64,000 nucleotides of DNA from Oceanimonas baumannii (GCF_002245495.1 NZ_NQJF01000010.1:62001-126000); one strand, 5' to 3'. Positions 37,361-47,355 are shown, numbered from the stretch's first letter. Notes: a model not told the origin generated them from the letters alone. Translations and numbers: made by a program.

Positions 37361-39364
37361 ATGCCTAATTCATTAGTAGCCATTGAAGACCTGGAACTGG
37401 GCTACCAGGATAATCACGGGGAGCTTCGTCCCGTGCTGCGCGGTGTTAACCTGACGCTGGCTCCGCGGGAAATCCTTGGTATCGTCGGCGAATCCGGCTG
37501 TGGCAAAAGCACTCTGGCCATGGCCATGCTGGGTCTGCTCCGCAGTGGCAGCATGGCCGTTTCCGGGGCAGTCAGGGTAAACGGGACCCCGCTCACACTC
37601 AGCGAACACCGGCCGGACGTTCTGATCCATCAGCATGGTATCAACCTGATCCCACAACAGGCGGGGCAGGCCCTTACTCCTCACCTGACCATCGGTGACC
37701 AGCTGCAGGAAATGCTGCGTCTGCATCAGGGCAAAGGCGAGCACAGGGAGGCGGCCATTTCCCTGCTGGAACAAGTCAGGTTGCCCGCCCCGGCCTCTTT
37801 GCTCAGCCGTTACCCTCACCAGCTTTCTGGCGGGCAACAACAGCGGGTAGTCATCGCCATGGCCCTGGCGGCCAAACCCCGGCTGCTGCTGATGGACGAG
37901 CCGACCACCGGACTCGATGCCACCACCCAGGTGCACGTCCTGCATTTACTGCAACAACTGCGGAACGAGGTAGGCACCAGCATTGTTTTTATCAGCCATG
38001 ATCTGGGTGCCGTATCGAGCCTCTGTGATCGCATTGCCGTCATGTATGCCGGCCATATAATTGAAATCGCTGAGCAGAAGGCCCTGATGAACTCCCCCCG
38101 CCATCCCTACACCCGGGCCTTGCTCTCCGCGACCCCCGGATACCAGCAGCAGGGGTTGCCGCCCGAATTACCTGGCGTGCCGCCTGCCGTCGGCAGCCGG
38201 CTGGACGGATGCGCCTTCGCTGCCCGCTGCCCGAATACCCAAACACGCTGCCGGCAGCAGATCCCACGGCTGTCGGCACCGGGTAACGTAGCCTGCCACT
38301 TTCCGGGGCAGACAGAGCATGCAGAGAGTCACGGTGAAGAACGGCAGCGACAGGTTAACACCCGGGAGACTCCCCTGCTGCAGGTCAGCGAACTGGCCAT
38401 CCGTTACCAGCAGCCCGGCTGGCTGGACAGGCTGCGCAGCCGGCCCGTACAGAATACCGTCAATGACATCAATTTCAGTTTGCACCAGGGACAGACTCTG
38501 GCGCTGATTGGGGAGTCGGGCAGTGGCAAATCCACCATTCTGAAAGCCCTCGCGGGCATTATTCCCCCCAGTACCGGAGCAGGTTACTTCGAAGGCGAGG
38601 TGCTCAGCACACAAATGAACACCCGCTCACCCGAGCAACAGCGCAGTATGCAGCTGATTTTCCAGCATGCGGATGCCGCCTTTAATCCCAGACTGACGCT
38701 GTATCAGAGCCTGGCGCCGGTCTTGCGTAGATGGTTCAGGCTGAGTAAAAGCGAATGCCGGGAAAAAGCAGCCCAATTACTGCAGGAAGTAAAATTAAAC
38801 CCCGACTACCTTGACCGGTTACCCGGTCAGTTATCCGGTGGTGAACTGCAACGGGCGGCCATTGCCCGGGCCCTGGCTGCCCAGCCTCGTCTGCTGCTGT
38901 GTGACGAAGTCACGTCAGCACTCGATGTGTCGGTACAGGCGTCCATCCTGCGACTGCTATCCCGGTTACAGAAGGACAGAGATATCGGCATCCTGTTCAT
39001 TGCTCATGATCTCGCCCTGGTCAGGAGCTTTGCCGACCGTGTTGCCGTGCTCTACAAAGGCAGACTGATGCAACTCTGTACTGTTCATCAGCTCACATCA
39101 GGCCCGCTGCATCCTTATACCCGTTTGCTGCTGGATGCCGCCCTGTCACCGGGCGCCCCCTTGCCCATTATTGAACAGGGCGCCGGCAGTCAACCCGGCA
39201 TCCCCCTACAGGGCTGCGCCTTCCAGGATCGCTGCCCCCATGCCATCCCGGGGGTCTGCAACACAGAGTCCCCTCCGGAACAATGCAGTGGTGACGGGAG
39301 CTTGCGCTGTCATCTGCCGCCAGCGTCACTGGTCCCCGCCCGGGAAAACAGACGGATGGCCTGA
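37361..39364 (+). CDS. Fused DppD-DppF ABC ATPase
   Basis: 667-residue protein with two complete ABC ATPase halves, replacing the separate DppD and DppF subunits. First half: Walker A GESGCGKS (43-50) and signature LSGGQQQRV (about 155), with the Cys-containing oligopeptide C-terminal motif near 285-305. Second half: Walker A GESGSGKS (about 383), signature LSGGELQRA (about 490) and a further Cys motif near 625-640. It is the last gene of the operon, 9 nt after the DppC-type permease. Confidence 0.92.
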   Translation: MPNSLVAIEDLELGYQDNHGELRPVLRGVNLTLAPREILGIVGESGCGKSTLAMAMLGLLRSGSMAVSGAVRVNGTPLTLSEHRPDVLIHQHGINLIPQQAGQALTPHLTIGDQLQEMLRLHQGKGEHREAAISLLEQVRLPAPASLLSRYPHQLSGGQQQRVVIAMALAAKPRLLLMDEPTTGLDATTQVHVLHLLQQLRNEVGTSIVFISHDLGAVSSLCDRIAVMYAGHIIEIAEQKALMNSPRHPYTRALLSATPGYQQQGLPPELPGVPPAVGSRLDGCAFAARCPNTQTRCRQQIPRLSAPGNVACHFPGQTEHAESHGEERQRQVNTRETPLLQVSELAIRYQQPGWLDRLRSRPVQNTVNDINFSLHQGQTLALIGESGSGKSTILKALAGIIPPSTGAGYFEGEVLSTQMNTRSPEQQRSMQLIFQHADAAFNPRLTLYQSLAPVLRRWFRLSKSECREKAAQLLQEVKLNPDYLDRLPGQLSGGELQRAAIARALAAQPRLLLCDEVTSALDVSVQASILRLLSRLQKDRDIGILFIAHDLALVRSFADRVAVLYKGRLMQLCTVHQLTSGPLHPYTRLLLDAALSPGAPLPIIEQGAGSQPGIPLQGCAFQDRCPHAIPGVCNTESPPEQCSGDGSLRCHLPPASLVPARENRRMA

Positions 39365-39493
39365 CCCTGCGGCGTTTTCCATCTCATCACTGGCATACGT
39401 GACAGGAGCCACAGACATTGCTGTCAATTGGCTCCTTTTTGTTCGTCGCCTGCTAGGATATAGGCACACTTTTTTGCGCAGCCATATTTAAGG

Positions 39494-42400
39494 ATGCCTA
39501 TGCGCTCCGTGTTCACACTGTTATTACTGCTGTTTATGCTGCCGGCATCGGCTGCTCCCTTGTCCTGGCAACAGATCCCCTCACCTCTGCAGCCCTGGGC
39601 GGAGTGGGCATTACACGGAGAAAATCAATCCCGCTGCCCCCTCTTATACCGGCAAAAAGACGAGCGCCACTGCGCCTGGCCGGGTCAGCTGGAGCTCAGT
39701 CTCACCGACAGCGGCGGCCACTTCAAACAGCATTGGCAGTTGTATGAGACCACCGGTATTCTTCTGCCCGGTAACCGTGAACACTGGCCTCAGCACATCC
39801 TGGTCAATAATAAGCCCGCCGTGCTGAGCGAGCGCAACGATCAGCCTTTGCTCCGTCTGCCCGCCGGTCAATACACCATCGAAGGCAGCTGGCAATGGGC
39901 CCGGATGCCGGTCAGCCTGCAGCTGGATCCCGGCACCGGACTGCTGGCACTCAGCCTGAACGGCCAGCCCGTTGCCGCCCCCGAACTGGATATACAGGGC
40001 CGGCTCTGGCCGGGGCGGCGCAGTCAGAGCCAGACACCGGCGGCCAATACGCTCAATGTAAATGTCTACCGCCATATCGCGGATGATATTCCGCTGCAGG
40101 TCAATACACGTATTGAACTGAACGTGGCCGGCGAGCCAAGAGAGCTTTTGCTGGGCCCGGCACTGCTTAAAGACCAGATCCCCCTGGTACTCAACTCCTC
40201 CCTGCCGGCCCGGCTGGAGCCGGACGGACGTATTCGTATTCAGGCCCGCCCGGGAAGCTGGCAGGTGCACCTTGTCAGCCGTTATTCCGGAGACGTTCAG
40301 GCGCTGACCTTGCCGGCCATTCCTGCACCATGGCCGGCAGAGGAAGTCTGGGCGGTACAGGCCTACCCGCAACTGCGGCTGATGGAGATCACCGGCCCGG
40401 CCACCCTGGATGCCAGCCAGAGCGGTCTGCCGCCCGAGTGGCAGACGCTGCCCGCCTTCCATATGACACCGGACACCACCATGGCCTTTAAGGTACTGCG
40501 CCGGGGTGATCCCAATCCCGTGCCTGACCAGCTGGCTCTGCACCGTGAAATGTGGCTGGACTTTGACGGCGGCGGTTACACGCTGAAAGACACATTCACC
40601 GGCACGCTTGCCCACAGCACCCGGCTGAGCACCTCACTCACTCCGGGCCGGGTTGCGGTCAACGGCGAGCCCCGTCTGCTCACCCGGCTTGATAATAATC
40701 AGCCCGGGGTGGAGCTGCGTCCAGGCCCGTTAAATATGGTGGCCGACAGCCGCCTGGAACAGCAGAGCGACACCCTGCCGGCCGTGGGATGGGATCTTAC
40801 CGTGCAGCAGCTGAGCAGCCGGCTGCATTTGCCACCGGGCTGGAGCCTGCTGGCGGCGTTTGGTATGGACAACACGCCTCACACCTGGCTGCAACGCTGG
40901 ACTCTGCTGGATTTATTTCTGGTGTTGATTGCCGCCGTCGCCGCATTCAGGCTGTGGGGCTGGCACTGGGGCGTGCTGACCCTGCTGACCCTGAGTCTGA
41001 TCTGGCATCAGCCATCGGGAATAGGGCCACCACGCTGGATCTGGCTGAACCTGCTGGCCGCCTGTGCCCTGCTGAAAGTGTTGCCGGCAGGAAAGCTGCG
41101 TCTCTGGATAGCAAGCTACCGGCTGCTGACCTTGTTAGTACTTACTCTGCTTGCCATCCCCTTTATCGTGGACGAGCTGCGCACCGCTTTTTATCCGCAG
41201 CTGGCACGCGCAGGCATGATGGCACCTGCTGCCGTCACCAGCGGCCCGCATCAGGCCGAATCAGAAGCGGTGGCCGATAAAATGATGTTATCGCCGGCGC
41301 CCCGCCAGCCGGCCCCTCTGCCCCGGCTGGATCCCGGAGCTCAGGTGCAAACCGGCCCGGGCCTGCCCGACTGGCAATGGCGCAGTGTGGAGTTTAACTG
41401 GAATGGCCCGGTCACCCAGGAACAACAAGTCCGGCTGGTGCTTCTGCCACCTGCCGTCAATACGGGGCTGAATATCTTGCGGGTGATCTTATTGTGCCTG
41501 CTGGTACTGCGTATGGCCGGTATCGGCTTCACTCGTGGCAAGGGTCTGCATATGCAGCAAAAATTACTGTCTACACTGCCTGTGTTGCTGGCATTGCCGT
41601 TACTGATGAATGCGCCTCAGGCCAGAGCCGAGTTTCCTTCACCTGAATTGCTGAGTGAACTGAAAACCCGGCTGCAGGCCCCGCCGGACTGCCTGCCCGA
41701 GTGTGCACTTACCACCGACATGAAGCTGATGGTCGCAGCAGAGCGGTTAACACTCGGACTCAATATTCATACTCAGACCAGCACAGCCGTGCCCCTGCCG
41801 GCACAGCACAACACCTGGTTACCGGAGCAGGTGCTGGTAAATGGCACCCCGGCACAAGCGCTGTGGCGCGATAACGGCGGCGTGGTACACCTGCCGCTGC
41901 CGGCAGGCATTCATCACGTTGAGCTGAGCGGCCCAATGCCGGAACAGGACCGGCTGCAGCTGCCCCTGCGCATGATACCCAAGCGGGTAAATGCACAGCT
42001 GAATGGCTGGCAGTTGCAGGGCCTGAACGAAAACGGCGTGCCCGAAGGCAGATTACAGCTCACCCGGCTGGCTGCCGATGGCCAGCCGGCCACCCCCCGT
42101 CTCAAACCGGGCACACTGCCCGACTTTGCCCGGCTGACCCGTACCCTGCAACTGGGCCTGGACTGGCGAGTAGAGAACCTTCTCGCCCGTCAGTCTGATG
42201 CAGATCGCACCCTGCGCCTGGAAATCCCGCTGTTACCCGGTGAGTCAGTACTTACCGATGGCATCCCGGTTATCGATGGCAAGGCCCATATCACACTGAC
42301 CGCCGGCCAGCACCAGCTGCACTGGCAGTCGACGCTGCCCCGGACAGACAGCCTGGCCTTTGAAGCACCGGACACTCAGGTCTGGAGCGAAACCTGGCAG

Positions 42401-43495
42401 CTGAATGCCAGCCCCATCTGGCATATCAACACTGAAGGGCTGGCCCCGGTCTCCCCCCAAAAAGGAGCACTGCCGGAATGGCGGCCCTGGCCCGGAGAGC
42501 GGCTCACGCTGAGCATTCAGCGGCCCGACGCCATGCCCGGCCAGACCCTGACCATTGACGCCAGTACCCTCAGGGTGCAACCGGGAAAACATGCCACCGA
42601 CGCTCACCTGGATCTGACCCTGCGCAGCAGCCGGGGCGGCCAGCATGCGCTGCAACTGCCGGAAACAGCCGAACTGCAGTCGGTCGTCATCAATGGCCGT
42701 ACTTTGCCGCTGCGCATAAGTGAGCGCACGCTTACTTTACCGCTGACCCCCGGGGTACAGGCGGTGCGCATTCACTGGCGACAAACGCCCGGTATCAGCA
42801 CCCTGTTCACCACACCACAGGTTCAGCTCAACAGTCACAGTGTTAACCACCGTATTGAACTGGTGCCGGGACAGGACCGCTGGTTGCTGTTTACCGCCGG
42901 CCCGCGGCTGGGCCCGGCGGTGTTGTTCTGGAGCCTGGTTGCGGTCATGGTGCTGCTTGCGGCAGGGTTGTCCCGCTTGCCGGTAACACCGCTGCGCTTT
43001 CATCACTGGCTGTTGCTGGGACTGGGACTGACCCAGGTTCCGCTGTGGATGGCGACTACCGTGGTGTTCTGGCTGCTGGCCCTGGGATTACGTCAACGCT
43101 GGCAACATCAGCAGGCCGGAGCCTGGTTCAACCTGGCGCAAATTGGCCTGGCTCTGCTGACTCTGGTGGCGCTGAGTTATTTATTCAGTGCCATTCAGCA
43201 GGGCTTGCTGGGGCTTCCCCATATGCAGATTGCCGGCAACGGCTCTTATGGCAACCAACTCAACTGGTATCAGGATCGCACCGACGGTGCCCTGCCCGTG
43301 GCCTGGGTGCTGTCGGTGCCGCTGCTGCTGTACCGCCTGCTGATGCTGGTATGGGCGTTATGGCTGGCCTTTGCGTTACTGGGCTGGCTGCGCTGGGGCT
43401 GGCAGTGCTTTACCCGCGACGGCCTGTGGCGACCGCTGCAGTTACTGAAACGGACTGAAAAGTCCCCTGCCAAAGCACCAAAAGCGCCCGAATAG
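39494..43495 (+). CDS. Very large inner-membrane protein of unknown function
   Basis: 1333-residue protein I cannot assign. A signal peptide (about 1-21) leads into a long periplasmic beta-rich region (to about 450), then four or so helices (about 455-560), one more at about 655, a signal-like helix near 690-705, a second periplasmic beta-rich region (to about 1130) and five or six C-terminal helices. The two periplasmic parts share a duplicated unit: HILVNNKPA...LPAGQYTIEGS near 101 matches QVLVNGTPA...LPAGIHHVELS near 779. A possible ribosome site is weak (AAGGATGCCTATG). It stands alone between the transporter operons. Confidence 0.75.
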   Translation: MPMRSVFTLLLLLFMLPASAAPLSWQQIPSPLQPWAEWALHGENQSRCPLLYRQKDERHCAWPGQLELSLTDSGGHFKQHWQLYETTGILLPGNREHWPQHILVNNKPAVLSERNDQPLLRLPAGQYTIEGSWQWARMPVSLQLDPGTGLLALSLNGQPVAAPELDIQGRLWPGRRSQSQTPAANTLNVNVYRHIADDIPLQVNTRIELNVAGEPRELLLGPALLKDQIPLVLNSSLPARLEPDGRIRIQARPGSWQVHLVSRYSGDVQALTLPAIPAPWPAEEVWAVQAYPQLRLMEITGPATLDASQSGLPPEWQTLPAFHMTPDTTMAFKVLRRGDPNPVPDQLALHREMWLDFDGGGYTLKDTFTGTLAHSTRLSTSLTPGRVAVNGEPRLLTRLDNNQPGVELRPGPLNMVADSRLEQQSDTLPAVGWDLTVQQLSSRLHLPPGWSLLAAFGMDNTPHTWLQRWTLLDLFLVLIAAVAAFRLWGWHWGVLTLLTLSLIWHQPSGIGPPRWIWLNLLAACALLKVLPAGKLRLWIASYRLLTLLVLTLLAIPFIVDELRTAFYPQLARAGMMAPAAVTSGPHQAESEAVADKMMLSPAPRQPAPLPRLDPGAQVQTGPGLPDWQWRSVEFNWNGPVTQEQQVRLVLLPPAVNTGLNILRVILLCLLVLRMAGIGFTRGKGLHMQQKLLSTLPVLLALPLLMNAPQARAEFPSPELLSELKTRLQAPPDCLPECALTTDMKLMVAAERLTLGLNIHTQTSTAVPLPAQHNTWLPEQVLVNGTPAQALWRDNGGVVHLPLPAGIHHVELSGPMPEQDRLQLPLRMIPKRVNAQLNGWQLQGLNENGVPEGRLQLTRLAADGQPATPRLKPGTLPDFARLTRTLQLGLDWRVENLLARQSDADRTLRLEIPLLPGESVLTDGIPVIDGKAHITLTAGQHQLHWQSTLPRTDSLAFEAPDTQVWSETWQLNASPIWHINTEGLAPVSPQKGALPEWRPWPGERLTLSIQRPDAMPGQTLTIDASTLRVQPGKHATDAHLDLTLRSSRGGQHALQLPETAELQSVVINGRTLPLRISERTLTLPLTPGVQAVRIHWRQTPGISTLFTTPQVQLNSHSVNHRIELVPGQDRWLLFTAGPRLGPAVLFWSLVAVMVLLAAGLSRLPVTPLRFHHWLLLGLGLTQVPLWMATTVVFWLLALGLRQRWQHQQAGAWFNLAQIGLALLTLVALSYLFSAIQQGLLGLPHMQIAGNGSYGNQLNWYQDRTDGALPVAWVLSVPLLLYRLLMLVWALWLAFALLGWLRWGWQCFTRDGLWRPLQLLKRTEKSPAKAPKAPE

Positions 43496-43569
43496 GGTTC
43501 AGATGAGATCAGCCATGGGGTACCCTAAAGAGAAAGGATGCCCCGACTTCGCCGAATTGAAGGAACAAT

Positions 43570-44484
43570 ATGATGAAAAAGCTGCTGGCCACGGCCATGT
43601 TTACCCTCTCTGCGACCCTTGCTCTGCCGGTGATGGCAGCGGAGCCGATTGTCGTTTCTTCCAAAATCGACACCGAAGGCGGCCTGCTCGGCAACCTGAT
43701 TTACCAGGCCTTGAATAATGCCGGACTGAAGGTGGAAAACCGCAGCCAGCTGGGCGGCACGCCCATACTGCGCAAGGCCATTATCGCCGGCGAAATCGAT
43801 ATCTATCCGGAGTACACCGGCAACGCCGCTTTTTTTCATCAGCAAGAAGACAGCGACGCCTGGAAACGCTTTGACGATGGATACTCCCTGGCCAGCCAGC
43901 TGGACCTGGATGCCCACCAACTGATATGGCTGGCCCCGGCCAACGCCAACAACACCTGGGCCATTGCCGTACGCCAGGACATTGCCAATACCAACGGGCT
44001 GGCCACCATGTCGGACTTTGGCCGTTATGTCAGTGCCGGCGGCAACATCAAACTGGCGGCATCGGCAGAGTTCGTTTCCAGCCCCGCCGTCTTGCCGGCG
44101 TTTCAGCAAACCTACGGTTTTGAACTGACCGATGACCAGCTGCTGGTGCTCTCCGGTGGCAATACCGCAGCCACCATCAAGGCAGCCGCCCTGCAAACTG
44201 ACCACACCAACGCCGCCATGGTCTATGGCACCGACGGTGCCATTGCCTCTGTCGGACTGGTAGTCATGGACGACGACCAGGGTGTTCAGCCGGTGTATGC
44301 GCCAGCCCCGGTCGTGCGGGAAAGCGTTCTGAATACACACCCGGAAATCGCCGACATTCTGGAGCCGGTATTCCAGTCTCTGGATGTGGAAACCCTGCAA
44401 ACGCTTAACAGCCGCATCGCCATCGGTGGTGAAAGCGCTGAAGCCGTGGCCGCCGATCATCTGGCCGGACTGACACAGGACTGA
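43570..44484 (+). CDS. osmF: OsmF/YehZ-type betaine-binding protein
   Basis: 304-residue periplasmic binding protein of the OpuAC/OsmF group. The signal peptide ends near residue 23 (VMAA). The mature part shows VVSSKIDTEGGLLGNLIYQ and GEIDIYPEYTGNA, typical of OsmF (YehZ), which serves low-affinity glycine betaine uptake. AAGGAA precedes two adjacent ATGs (43570 and 43573). It opens a four-gene operon in the same order as E. coli yehZYXW. Confidence 0.85.
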   Translation: MMKKLLATAMFTLSATLALPVMAAEPIVVSSKIDTEGGLLGNLIYQALNNAGLKVENRSQLGGTPILRKAIIAGEIDIYPEYTGNAAFFHQQEDSDAWKRFDDGYSLASQLDLDAHQLIWLAPANANNTWAIAVRQDIANTNGLATMSDFGRYVSAGGNIKLAASAEFVSSPAVLPAFQQTYGFELTDDQLLVLSGGNTAATIKAAALQTDHTNAAMVYGTDGAIASVGLVVMDDDQGVQPVYAPAPVVRESVLNTHPEIADILEPVFQSLDVETLQTLNSRIAIGGESAEAVAADHLAGLTQD

Positions 44485-44565
44485 GCCCGGAGCAGCAGAC
44501 ACACTGACTGAAGTCGGCGAATACCCACGCGAAGACGAACCCCGGGAGTCCCCATTTCTTTTACA

Positions 44566-45693
44566 TTGAACATCGATAAAGTCGCCGGCCTGCTGGCGAC
44601 AGCACTGACGGCAAGCCTGCTGGCGTTGCCTTTTGTGAGTCTGCAGCCCAACCGTATTTTGCCCGGCGAGCCACTGGGGCTGCTGAACGCAGCCGGGCCG
44701 CCCGGACTGTGGCTCCTGTTGCTGCTGCCGCTGTGTCTGATTAAGCAGGGGCTGAAACTGCGGTTGTTGCTTACCTCCCTCGCCCTGTTACTGCTGCTTT
44801 ATACCGCCGGCAACACCGCCACCAACCTGCTGGCAGATGCCTCCCCTCTGGCCCGGGTCTCCTTGGGCGCCGGCTTCTGGCTGGGCCTGTTCTGGCTGCT
44901 GCTACTGATCACCGATACCACTCTGCAACTGAAACTAAAACCCCCGGCACGGTTACTGCTGATCAGCCTGCTCAGTGGTTCGGTGGCGGCCCTGCTGGCA
45001 TCTGGTCACTGTGATAACCTCTCGCTGCTCAAGGAGTTTCACAACCGCAGCGACTTCTGGCATCAGGGGCTGCGTCATTTACAGCTGGCATTGGGCAGCA
45101 TAATTCCGGCGGTACTGGCAGGCATACCCCTGGGGATCGCATGCCATCGTTCACCGGGGCTGCGGGCAACCCTGTTTCCGGTGCTCAATATTTTACAGAC
45201 CATTCCCAGCCTCGCCATGTTCGGCCTGCTGATGGTACCGCTCAGTCTGCTGGCCACGGCACATCCCTGGCTGGGAGAGCTCGGTATTCGTGGTATTGGT
45301 GCGGCACCGGCGGTGATCGCCCTGTTTTTGTATTCTCTGCTCCCCATCGTCAGTAACACCGCACTGGGCTTTGACCGGATCGATGCCGACATACGTGAAG
45401 CCGCTACCGCCATGGGCATGAGCCGACGGCAACGGCTGTGGCAGGTGGAGTTTCCATTGGCCCTGCCAGTCATTCTGAGCGGCCTGCGAGTGGTGGTCAC
45501 ACTGAATATCGGTCTGGTGGCGGTCGCTGCACTGGTGGGCGGCGGCGGCTACGGCACCTATATTTTTCAGGGCCTGGGGCAGACCGCCACCGATCTGGTG
45601 ATCCTCGGTGCCCTACCTACCCTGCTGCTGGCGTTTCTGTTCGCCATGCTGATTGACATCCTGATCGCCCAGCAACAAGGCCGGCACGCATGA
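44566..45693 (+). CDS. yehY: ABC permease, YehY type
   Basis: 375-residue permease with extra N-terminal helices before the core permease domain (about 180-370), as in YehY. The EAA loop lies near 280 (DADIREAATAMGMSRRQRLW). The start is unusual: TTG at 44566 is the first usable codon, but GGGAG lies 17 nt away, whereas an in-frame ATT at 44554 sits 5 nt after it. No ATG or GTG is available. Its stop overlaps the ATPase start (ATGA). Confidence 0.85.
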   Translation: MNIDKVAGLLATALTASLLALPFVSLQPNRILPGEPLGLLNAAGPPGLWLLLLLPLCLIKQGLKLRLLLTSLALLLLLYTAGNTATNLLADASPLARVSLGAGFWLGLFWLLLLITDTTLQLKLKPPARLLLISLLSGSVAALLASGHCDNLSLLKEFHNRSDFWHQGLRHLQLALGSIIPAVLAGIPLGIACHRSPGLRATLFPVLNILQTIPSLAMFGLLMVPLSLLATAHPWLGELGIRGIGAAPAVIALFLYSLLPIVSNTALGFDRIDADIREAATAMGMSRRQRLWQVEFPLALPVILSGLRVVVTLNIGLVAVAALVGGGGYGTYIFQGLGQTATDLVILGALPTLLLAFLFAMLIDILIAQQQGRHA

Positions 45694-46628
45694 TTGAAGT
45701 AAAACATCTCAGCAAACACTTCGGCACTCAGCTGGCAGTGAAAGATCTTTCGTTCCGGGTAGACAACGGCCAGATCTGTGCCCTGATAGGCACGTCCGGC
45801 TGCGGCAAGTCTACCACCCTGCGCATGCTTAACCGGCTGATTGAACCAAGCGCAGGCGAAATTTTCATTCAGGGTAAAAATGTCACTGCCATTCCGGCAG
45901 AGCAACTGCGGCGTCGCATTGGCTACGCCATTCAGGGCGTCGGATTATTTCCGCACCAGACCATTGCCCGCAATATTGCCACCGTCCCCCGTCTGCTCGG
46001 CTGGACCAGGGCCGATACCGATGCCCGGGTCAACGAGCTGCTGAGCCTGTTCCGGCTCGACCCTGCCACCTTTGCCGGGAAATATCCGCATCAGCTTTCC
46101 GGTGGTGAACAACAACGGGTAGGGGTAGCCCGGGCGCTGGCAGCACGACCTGAACTGCTGCTGATGGACGAACCTTTTGGCGCTCTCGATCCGCTGACCC
46201 GAACGCACTTGCAGGACGAACTGCTGCGTATTCAGAAGCTGCTGGGCATTACCATTATCATGGTGACCCACGACCTGGAGGAAGCGATCAAAATGGCCGA
46301 TATCATCGCGGTCATGGACAAAGGCGAAATACTGCAGATAGACAGCCCTCAGGCCCTGCTGCGTTATCCCAGACCGGGTTTTGTGCAAAACCTGGTGGGT
46401 GGCCAGGACAGATCCCTGCATCTGCTGGCCACCCAGACCCTGGCGGATATCATGACACCAGTCACTCGGCCCTCCGGACCGGCCATGGCAACCAGCACCA
46501 GCCTGCGAGACGCCATGGCCGGGCTGATATGGCAAGGCACCGAGCGGCTGACGGTAGTGGACGAAAACGGCCTGGTGGTCGGCGAAGTCACCCTGGAAAA
46601 TTTGCTGAAACAGGGTGCCCGCCCATGA
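45690..46628 (+). CDS. yehX: ABC ATPase, YehX type
   Basis: 312-residue ATPase of the OpuCA/ProV group: Walker A GTSGCGKS (about 35-42), signature LSGGEQQRVGVARAL (about 135) and Walker B LLMDEPFGALDP. A C-terminal region (about 245-312) resembles a CBS domain, as in osmoprotectant transporters that sense ionic strength. It overlaps both neighbouring permease genes by 4 nt. Confidence 0.9.
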   Translation: MIEVKHLSKHFGTQLAVKDLSFRVDNGQICALIGTSGCGKSTTLRMLNRLIEPSAGEIFIQGKNVTAIPAEQLRRRIGYAIQGVGLFPHQTIARNIATVPRLLGWTRADTDARVNELLSLFRLDPATFAGKYPHQLSGGEQQRVGVARALAARPELLLMDEPFGALDPLTRTHLQDELLRIQKLLGITIIMVTHDLEEAIKMADIIAVMDKGEILQIDSPQALLRYPRPGFVQNLVGGQDRSLHLLATQTLADIMTPVTRPSGPAMATSTSLRDAMAGLIWQGTERLTVVDENGLVVGEVTLENLLKQGARP

Positions 46629-47353
46629 GTCATCCCCTTGGCTGGCTGGTACCCGTCCTGCTGCTGACCCTGCTTACATTCAATATGGAAGCTCTGACTC
46701 CGCTGTTCCGCCCTCTGGTCGATGAGCCTGCGCCGGCCATTTATGCCCGTGACAGCTTTGCCAGTTTGCTGGGGTGGCATGCACTGGCAGTATTTACCGC
46801 CATCGCAGGCGCTACCCTGCTGGCACTCGGAGCCGCCGTAGCAGTCACCCGCCCTGCGGGCCGGGCTTTTTTTCCTTTGGCCCGGGCCGTGGCCAACCTG
46901 GGGCAGACCTTTCCGCCGGTGGCGGTGCTGGCACTGGCGGTACCGGCCCTGGGATTTGGCCTCACCCCCACGCTGGTGGCCCTGCTGCTCTACGGCATGC
47001 TGCCGGTTTTTGAGAATGCCGTTGCCGGTCTGCAGCAAATTCCCGCCAGCGTACGTGAAGCAGCCAAAGGCATGGGCATGACCCCCTTACAGCAATGGTG
47101 GCGGGTGGAATTACCTCTGGCATTACCCACTCTGGTAGCAGGTATCCGCATTTCACTGGTGATCAGCATTGGCACCGCCACCATTGGCTCCACAGTCGCG
47201 GCCAAGGGCTTTGGCGAAGTAATTATTGCCGGTCTGCTCACCGATAACCTGGCCTTTGTGCTGCAAGGCGGCATGATGGTGGCGCTGATGGCCATGGCGC
47301 TCGACGCCCTGCTCCGTCGCCTGGAACAACGGCTGACTCCGCCGGGAGGATAA
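46625..47353 (+). CDS. yehW: ABC permease, YehW type
   Basis: 242-residue permease with the core domain only, including the EAA loop PASVREAAKGMGMTPLQQWW near 140. The start at 46625 overlaps the ATPase stop codon. It completes the OsmF-type importer. Tandem repeats begin 2 nt after its stop codon. Confidence 0.88.
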   Translation: MSHPLGWLVPVLLLTLLTFNMEALTPLFRPLVDEPAPAIYARDSFASLLGWHALAVFTAIAGATLLALGAAVAVTRPAGRAFFPLARAVANLGQTFPPVAVLALAVPALGFGLTPTLVALLLYGMLPVFENAVAGLQQIPASVREAAKGMGMTPLQQWWRVELPLALPTLVAGIRISLVISIGTATIGSTVAAKGFGEVIIAGLLTDNLAFVLQGGMMVALMAMALDALLRRLEQRLTPPGG

Positions 47354-47355
47354 TG

